DNA of 64,000 bases, from positions 84,350,001-84,414,000 of the forward strand of contig CM077599.1 in assembly GCA_039654915.1 (NCBI GenBank). Reading direction: 5' to 3'. A model generated the notes under the pieces. It ran no database searches. It had not been told where the DNA came from and saw nothing but the letters and a program-made list of their open reading frames with translations. Positions within the stretch are counted from its first letter, which is position 1, and every line of letters starts with the position of its first letter. Shown here in pieces: positions 58,204 to 64,000 of this stretch. Source of the DNA: Aquilaria yunnanensis (lineage: Eukaryota; Streptophyta; Magnoliopsida; Malvales; Thymelaeaceae). Both the position numbers and the translations under genes were made by a program.

Positions 58204-58717
58204 AAGGATCTTAGCTGAACTGTGGACGGATAAATTAATAAAAAATCTCAAACTTATCTTTTAAATTGGTAAAATGACAATTTTAGTCCTTTACGTCTCT
58301 CAGCCTCTGGATAAGTTCTTGAAGCTTCTGATTTTGACAATTTTGTCGTTTTCTGTCAATTTGGGCCAGAAACGTCGGCAGGCCCAAAATTTTATGTGAC
58401 AAACTACCAAATGCTCCTGGAACTTTCAGAGTTTGTCAATTTTGCCTGAAACTTCTCAATTTTGTTATTTTTATCTCAAACTTTTTAATTTTGTCATTTT
58501 TATGGAGTTTTCTTTTTTTTTTCTTTCAAACATACACATATACACACATATATCAAATCTTCACAAAACAAAACAAAAAAAATATATTTTAAACTAATTA
58601 AAAAAATTTTAGTAATAATAATAACAATAATAATAATAATACATTTTTTTAATTAATTTTTTTTATTTAATTTTTTTTAAAATTATTTTAATGGCCGGAC
58701 GAAATTGGGTGTCAACA

Positions 58718-58722
58718 AATAT
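58718..58722. repeat. target-site duplication of the LTR retrotransposon, copy 2 (AATAT)
   Basis: Identical to 40575-40579. Confidence 0.95.
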
Positions 58723-59700
58723 ACTAACTAATTTCACTCCAAAATATGCTATCTAACTAATTTACATAAAACCCAATAATTATTATTTTTAAATATACTA
58801 ACTAATATGACACATAAATATTTTACCTCAGCAATTTACTTAAAACTAATTATTTCCTATGTAAAAATATACTAACTAATTTTACACATCAAAATACTAA
58901 CTAAACAATTTAGTTACAACTAAATAGTAACTATTTTTTATTATACTAACTAATTTCAGTCATAAATATACAACCTAAACAATTTAAGCCCAACTAATTT
59001 TTTAATATTTTTTAATGTACTAACTAATTTTACACATAAATATACTATGTAAGCAATTTACTTAAAACTAATTATTAAATATTTGTAATTATACTAACTA
59101 ATTTGATACATAAATATACAACCTAAAGAATTTACTTAAAACTAATTATTTTCTAATTGTAACTTAATCCCGAAATTAAGAAAAACAGTGAGAAATTTCA
59201 CATAAATGTTAAACTATAATGGGTAACCCAAATACTTCACATCCAACCATCAACAACTACAAATCACAAATATTTCACTATTTCAAACAAAAATACCATG
59301 AAATTAATCCGAATTTTAACTATTATTTGCAAAAAAAAATTAAAAATACGGATGGTAACGAACTAACCTTAAATCCCACAGTTTGATTCCTTCAAATCCC
59401 TCAAAATAGCTTCCAATCAGCTAAAACAAACAAAACATCAACACATTATCAACAAAAAATTGACTACGCAAATCCGCGAAAAATATTGAAAAAAATTCAA
59501 AATAAATACAAACTACGTACAGATCAAGCAAAATCCAACCAGATCCACGTTAAACTAACCTTCACGCACTTGATTAACCCTTTAATCGAAGAAATCAACG
59601 TGCTGTGTGTGCGTGTGAATTCCAGCAACGCAGGAGGAGAGAGAGGAGCTCGCGCGAGGAAGACGACCGCGCTGGGGGGGGGGGTGGGGGAATTTAATTT
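58723..59700. other. CACTA right interior
   Basis: It continues the 'atactaactaattt' phrases of the left interior, then ordinary AT-rich sequence. A short GC-rich patch with a G-run lies at 59610-59690. No transposase remnant is visible. Confidence 0.6.
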
Positions 59701-59879
59701 ACTAGCTTAGCCATTGGAAAAAAATTTCAAAACGTTGCGTTTTGTTTAATGAATTTCCAACGGTTTTAGCCATTGGAAAAGCGAAAAAAATGAAAAACTA
59801 TATACTTTATTTTCCAACAGCTAAAACCGTTGGAAATAGTTAAAAAAAATACTCATTTCTATTTTCTAAACTTATAGAA

Positions 59880-60660
59880 TTTACCCAGGAAATCCATATT
59901 TTTCCCATTTTCCAACGGTTAATATATTATGTAAATTTATATAATTTACCACAAAATTCCATATTTTCCCATTTTCCAACGGTTTTAACCGTTGGAAATA
60001 TTATATATTATCGTATTTATATAATTTACTACAAAATTCCATATTTCCCCATTTTCCAACGGTTTCAACCGTTGGAAATCTTATATATTATCTAAATTTA
60101 TATAATTTACCACAAAATTCCATATTTCCCCATTTTCCAACGGTTTTAACCGTTGGAAATCTTATATATTATCTTATTTATATAATTTACCACAAAATTC
60201 CATATTTCCCCATTTTCCAACGGTTTTAACCGTTGGAAATCTTATATATTATCTTATTTATATAATTTACCAAAAAATTCCATATTTCCCCATTTTCCAA
60301 CGGTTTCAGCCGTTGGAAATCTTATATATTATGTAAATTTATATAATTTACCACAAAATTCCATATTTCCCCGTTTTCCAACGGTTTCAGCCGTTGGAAA
60401 TCTTATATATTATGTAAATTTATATAATTTACCAAAAAAATCTATATTTCCCCGTTTTCCAACGGTTTCAGCCGTTGGAAATCTTATATATTATGTAAAT
60501 TTATATAATTTACCAAAAAAATCCATATTTCCCCGTTTTCCAACGGTTTCAACCGTTGGAAATCTTATATATTATGTAAATTTATATAATTTACCAAAAA
60601 AATCTATATTTCCCCATTTTCCAACGGCTTTAGCCGTTGGAAATCTTATATATTATCATG
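59880..60660. repeat. ~80-bp tandem array of perfect hairpins in the CACTA right subterminal region
   Basis: About ten copies of an 80-83 bp unit, each with TTCCAACGGTTT, then a short centre, then its inverse CCGTTGGAA, followed by an AT-rich spacer ('atcttatatatta', 'tataatttaccacaaaattc'). The palindrome is nearly invariant while the spacer varies in length. Subterminal binding-site repeats are expected in CACTA elements, though such a regular hairpin array is striking. Confidence 0.9.
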
Positions 60661-60791
60661 AAAATTTAATACTCTAAAACTTCCAACTGCCCAGCAGTTG
60701 GAAAAACTTTTCTCCTCATTCCAACGGTTTTGGCAGTTGGAAATTTCCAACGGCTTGATCGTTGGAAATAAGGGCAGTTGGAAATAAAGGG

Positions 60792-60804
60792 TTTTTTAGT
60801 AGTG
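60792..60804 (-). repeat. CACTA right terminal inverted repeat
   Basis: TTTTTTAGTAGTG, the inverse of 39707-39719, followed by the AAT duplication at 60805-60807. Confidence 0.9.
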
Positions 60805-60944
60805 AATTGGGGTTCATGCTTAGATTTAGGTTTTCAATTGTGGCTTGTTAAATTGTTTATCCTTAATCTCTGAAAATTTACAAAATATGTTAATATGTCA
60901 GTTATAGTAAAAATTAATATAATTCAAACAATCTTAAAACTCAC

Positions 60945-61345
60945 CCTAACCTTAACCAAAAACTCAAAACCCAACCCAAACACAAAACCCAACCTAAACC
61001 CCAAACCCTAAACCTATCTAGGACCTTAATATTAACCTAAACCTAATGCTAACACTAATCTATAATCCTAAGCCCTAAACCTAACATTAACCATAAATGT
61101 AATCCTAACCTCTAAACTCAGCCCTAAACCCTAATCTTAATCCTAAATCTAACCCTAACCCCTAAACCCAACCCTAACCTTAAATTGTAATCCTTAACAT
61201 TAGCTCTAAACCCTAAATCTTAACCCTAAACAGAATCTTAATCCTAAACCTAACCTTAACCTTAGACCCTAAACTTTAACCTTAACCCTAAACCCTAAAC
61301 CGTAAACCTTAATCCCAAACAAAATCTTAACCCTAAAACATTGAA
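60945..61345. repeat. degenerate telomere-like CCCTAA-rich block 1
   Basis: Many variants of 'aaccctaaacc', 'taaccttaaccc' and 'aatcctaaacc' with no two neighbours perfectly alike. It is C-rich on the + strand. Confidence 0.7.
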
Positions 61346-62400
61346 TATAAGCCTTTTATGCCTATTCATGTAATTTCCTTTATAAAATAATCAGGATGGA
61401 GAGAGTCTTTTTTATATTACTACTAAATAACACATAATTTTTTTCATCTTTCTTAATTTATGTACTATTTACAAATGGTGCAAATAATCTAGATATATGG
61501 AGTAATATTTATTTTATATAATTATATACATTATTCATATCATTAGTTAATAATTATACCTTTTAGGCCTCAAAAGAAATGATTTATTGGTTTCAATATA
61601 TTTAATTATATATGTGACGATTAATCTCCAATGTATGTTGATAAAGTTATTCAATTACATTCTTACTTTTCCAAGTGAAAGAATTAATCTCTCTAATATA
61701 AACTTAATAAGGATTTCCATCTGATTACAAGCTTAGAAAAAGATATTAGAGCTCAATTTACCTTTACCTAATGAATTAGACTAATTTTCCAACAAGTCCA
61801 TAGCCATTAAATTCTTCTCCTATGTTCAATTACTTCTAAGCTTTTCAAAGAGTTTAGAGGCAATTTATAGTGTAACTAATTGTGGTCATCAACTAGCTAA
61901 CACAACATTAAGCTCAATAGAAGAATGCACATACATTTAGTAGAAGACTAACAACACAAAGCCATAAATTCATTCAACATAATTAATCCAAGTAGCTACA
62001 TCCATAGAAAGTGTAGAGAAAACTACTCCATAACTAAGTGAAACATAACCATGAAGATAAACATAATAACATCTATGGCAAACTACAAGGAAGATGAAAG
62101 AATAAACCCAAGATCACTAAAACATCTTGAATCCAAAGTCTCCAAGCTAGTCCCCTTGAGCACCCCAAACAATTTTCAAGTTAGCTCCAATGGTGACCAA
62201 GAAAAACCAAGAATCCTAACTATGGTTAGGATATGGAAAAACTAGTTCTAGGATGATAAGATGAAGATGAAGCTCTCTTCTTTTGCTAGGTTCCAGGTTC
62301 TTCTACCCCTTGGAGGTGTCCCTTTCACTCACTAAACCATTTGGATAGAAGTTCTTGGCCAATAGCAAGTTTAAGTTCAAATTTGAGGTAGGGGACCACT
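61346..62400. other. intergenic spacer
   Basis: AT-rich and without recognisable genes. A 64-codon open frame at 62051-62245 has no known motif. Confidence 0.5.
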
Positions 62401-62640
62401 TTCCAGAGTGCCTAGCGCCTAGGCCTTAGGAGGGGGTGCTTGGGCGCCTAAGCCTCCAGACTCGAGAGTGCTCTGGTGTCTAGGCCCCAGGAGAAGGTGC
62501 TTAGGCGCCTAGGTCTCCAGACTTGCAAGTGCTTTGGCGCCTAGGCCCTAGGAGGGGGTGCTTGGGTGCCGAGCCCTCCAGGTTCGTAAGTGCTTAGAAC
62601 TTAGGCCTCAGCTGACACCTAGGCCTCCAAAGTGTGTTTT
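62401..62640. repeat. ~60-bp GC-rich minisatellite (GGCGCCTAGG motif)
   Basis: Three to four diverged units start near 62405, 62465, 62526 and 62587. Each has 'agtgc', 'ctaggcc', 'gg..gggtgctt.ggcgcc' and 'cctccag'. The palindromic GGCGCC and CCTAGG words recur. It is unusually GC-rich for this neighbourhood. Confidence 0.75.
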
Positions 62641-62899
62641 TCAGGCAGCAGACTTTTGAACTGTGGCACCTAGGCCTCATTCCTAGGACCTAGGCCTCAC
62701 AGTTATAAATTCACTTAACTTTCGCATGCCCGTTTTTGGTTCCGCTCATCCCAGTGCCATTCCAATGCTACGGTCCGCTTCTCCAACCTACAAAATGAAG
62801 GATCAAAGCAATAATTGGCCAAAAACGTTGAGTGGTGAGGTAGGAAATGGTGGTCAAAGTTGACAAAAAGTCAACATGTTTGACCACAAAATTTACATT

Positions 62900-63080
62900 T
62901 ATCACTAAACCCTAAACCTTAAATCCAAAAATGATAATAGTTTGATCTTATTAATGTGGAAAATATAGTTAGTTTGCTCAATCCTTAACCCTAACTCCAA
63001 CCCTAATCCTCAATCACAATCCTTAATCATAATTTCTAACCCTATTCCCTAATCTGAATCCTTAACCTTAATCCTTAACA
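62900..63080. repeat. degenerate telomere-like block 2
   Basis: Short variants of 'ccctaaacc' and 'aatccttaac', in the same orientation as block 1. Confidence 0.55.
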
Positions 63081-63689
63081 ATAAATCACTAACACCAAAT
63101 GAATTGGCTTAGCCATTTAGATTAAGTTAAAATGAATTAGCTTAGTCAACTCATATAGTCATAACTTCATCACCCTTTTTTGAATGTTTAGAAACATTGG
63201 GGACTAAAATACAAAATAAAGAAAATAACAGGGATTAGTGTAATATTTAGCAAAAAGAGCCTAATTGATGAATTTTTTTTAAATCAAACTAATGATTTTT
63301 TTTTAATCCAAGCTAAAGGAAAAAAAATTACAATAGCCACTAAATATAAGATTTGTATACCTAATTATGTAATTTCTTTTATTATTTTTAATCCACAGAC
63401 ATATATATTTTTTTTATTACCATTAAGTTATCATTTCAAGTTTTATTTTCATTTTTCTAATTCACACTTTTTACATATTTAGTTAATACAAAATAAAACT
63501 TTAACCAAAACATAACTATAACATAATCCAAAAACCCAAAATTTTACGTTTGAGTTTTTTTGTTCAAGTTCAATTAAAGTCAAGTTAATTTCTATCTCAG
63601 GTAATTTTACGTTAGGTTATTTCGGATGAGTAATTATGGAGACTATTAAGGATGCCAAATAACTAGAATTAAATAGAAACAAAAATAAA
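63081..63689. other. intergenic spacer
   Basis: AT-rich. At 63095-63140 there are two 'aatgaatt.gcttag' phrases faintly like MITE family A ends. Nothing else is supportable. Confidence 0.4.
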
Positions 63690-64000
63690 AAAATAGAATG
63701 AAAAATAAACCCTTATCCCTAACTCTAATTCATAATCATTAACCATAAACCTTAAACTTTAATCCTAAACCTTAACCCTAAACCTTGATCCTTAGCCATA
63801 TTCCCTAAACCTTAAACTAACCTTAATCCCTAATCCTTAGCCCTAAACCATATTCCCGAATCCTAAACCCTAACATTAAATCTTTAACCATAAACGTAAT
63901 CTTAATCCTAAACCCTAACCCTGAACCCTAACCATAACCCTATTCCCTAAATCTTAACCCTAACCTTAATCCCTAATCCCTAACCCTAAACTCTAATCCT
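63690..64000. repeat. degenerate telomere-like block 3, running off the window
   Basis: Continuous degenerate CCCTAA/CCTTAA words, C-rich on the + strand, reaching the window edge. The closest approach to the exact plant telomere unit is near 63905-63930. Confidence 0.65.

Larger units (their letters stand above)
40580..58717 (-). mobile_element. Ty3/gypsy LTR retrotransposon, Tat/Ogre group, 18.1 kb, with extra LOG-like ORF
   Basis: Two direct ~2.8-kb LTRs are flanked by AATAT duplications. The element reads on the - strand: 5' LTR 55860-58717, PBS, ~950-nt leader, Gag-protease, predicted intron, RT-RNase H, archaeal-type RNase H, integrase, LOG-like ORF, 86-bp satellite array, polypurine tract, 3' LTR 40580-43397. 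The Tat/Ogre assignment rests on the second RNase H before integrase, the G-patch-like segment after protease, the predicted intron between protease and RT, the arginine-tRNA-type PBS and the very large size. There is no extra ORF upstream of gag, so it is not a typical Ogre. Three in-frame stops and one 11-bp duplication break the polyprotein, so this copy is probably not autonomous. The LTRs remain very similar, so the insertion is fairly young. Confidence 0.95.
55860..58717 (-). repeat. 5' LTR of the retrotransposon
   Basis: 2858 bp with termini TG...CA. It contains the TATA box (58195-58203), a GC-rich island just downstream of it in element sense (57706-57990), the ~46-bp repeat array (57015-57425) and the pyrimidine tract (56408-56763). 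The transcribed R-U5 part would be over 2 kb. The Pro/Arg-rich open frames of the GC island are low-complexity and shift between the two LTRs, so I do not call them genes. Confidence 0.95.
39707..60804. mobile_element. non-autonomous CACTA (En/Spm) element, split by a nested retrotransposon
   Basis: The element starts CACTACTAAAAAA (39707-39719) and ends with the perfect inverse TTTTTTAGTAGTG (60792-60804), with AAT on each side. Without the inserted retrotransposon and its extra AATAT it would be about 2.96 kb. Both subterminal regions are packed with TTCCAAC/GTTGGAA motifs in both orientations (left 39725-39995, right 59700-60785), as expected for transposase-binding subterminal repeats of this superfamily. 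No transposase-like coding sequence is visible in either arm, so it would depend on an autonomous relative. The left arm also carries a long ATT microsatellite. Confidence 0.85.

Noticed and set aside
60945..64000. Possibility that the window ends at a chromosome telomere
   Set aside because: The repeats are degenerate and C-rich on the + strand, the wrong orientation for a right-hand chromosome end.

Overview
This window is plant nuclear DNA, most likely from a eudicot. It holds intron-bearing genes with GT..AG junctions, long AT-rich gene-poor spacers, and many nested plant-type transposons. The species cannot be named from the sequence. Two ordinary host genes are well supported. One is a seven-exon bHLH transcription factor of the bHLH112/bHLH123 type (+ strand, 7323-9470, 424 aa). 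The other is a four-exon flavodoxin-like NAD(P)H:quinone reductase of the FQR1 type (- strand, 24786-27752, 203 aa). All their exon junctions were placed by reading frame and splice dinucleotides.

The left 40 kb is otherwise intergenic. It contains short inverted-repeat elements (2444-2795, 2848-3376, 4245-4834, 5843-6414, 6468-6913, 14288-15365), a larger long-TIR element (34021-36649), a relic of a hAT/ZMYM1-like transposase (10922-11320), a TRIM-type LTR relic (21332-21580), and two fields of T-rich degenerate tandem repeats (16.7-19.0 kb and 31.4-32.4 kb).

The right third is a nested transposon. A non-autonomous CACTA element (39707-60804; 13-bp TIRs, AAT target duplication) was split by an 18.1-kb Ty3/gypsy retrotransposon of the Tat/Ogre group (40580-58717; AATAT target duplication), which is read on the - strand. 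In element order this carries a 5' LTR, a primer-binding site, Gag-protease, a predicted intron, reverse transcriptase with RNase H, a second (archaeal-type) RNase H, and integrase. After integrase come a short tandem array, a complete intronless LOG-like ORF (cytokinin-activating phosphoribohydrolase family, 209 aa), a 25-copy array of an 86-bp hairpin-bearing monomer, a polypurine tract and the 3' LTR. The polyprotein frame is broken by three in-frame stops and one 11-bp duplication, while the integrase segment and the LOG-like ORF are open.

The most interesting object is this host-derived, still open LOG-like gene inside a retrotransposon, beside a satellite-like array. The last 3.2 kb is intergenic, with degenerate CCCTAA-rich (telomere-like) blocks and a 60-bp GC-rich minisatellite. 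Coordinates of exons, LTR ends and target duplications were read directly. Family names rest on recognised motifs. No database search, expression evidence or folding calculation was available.
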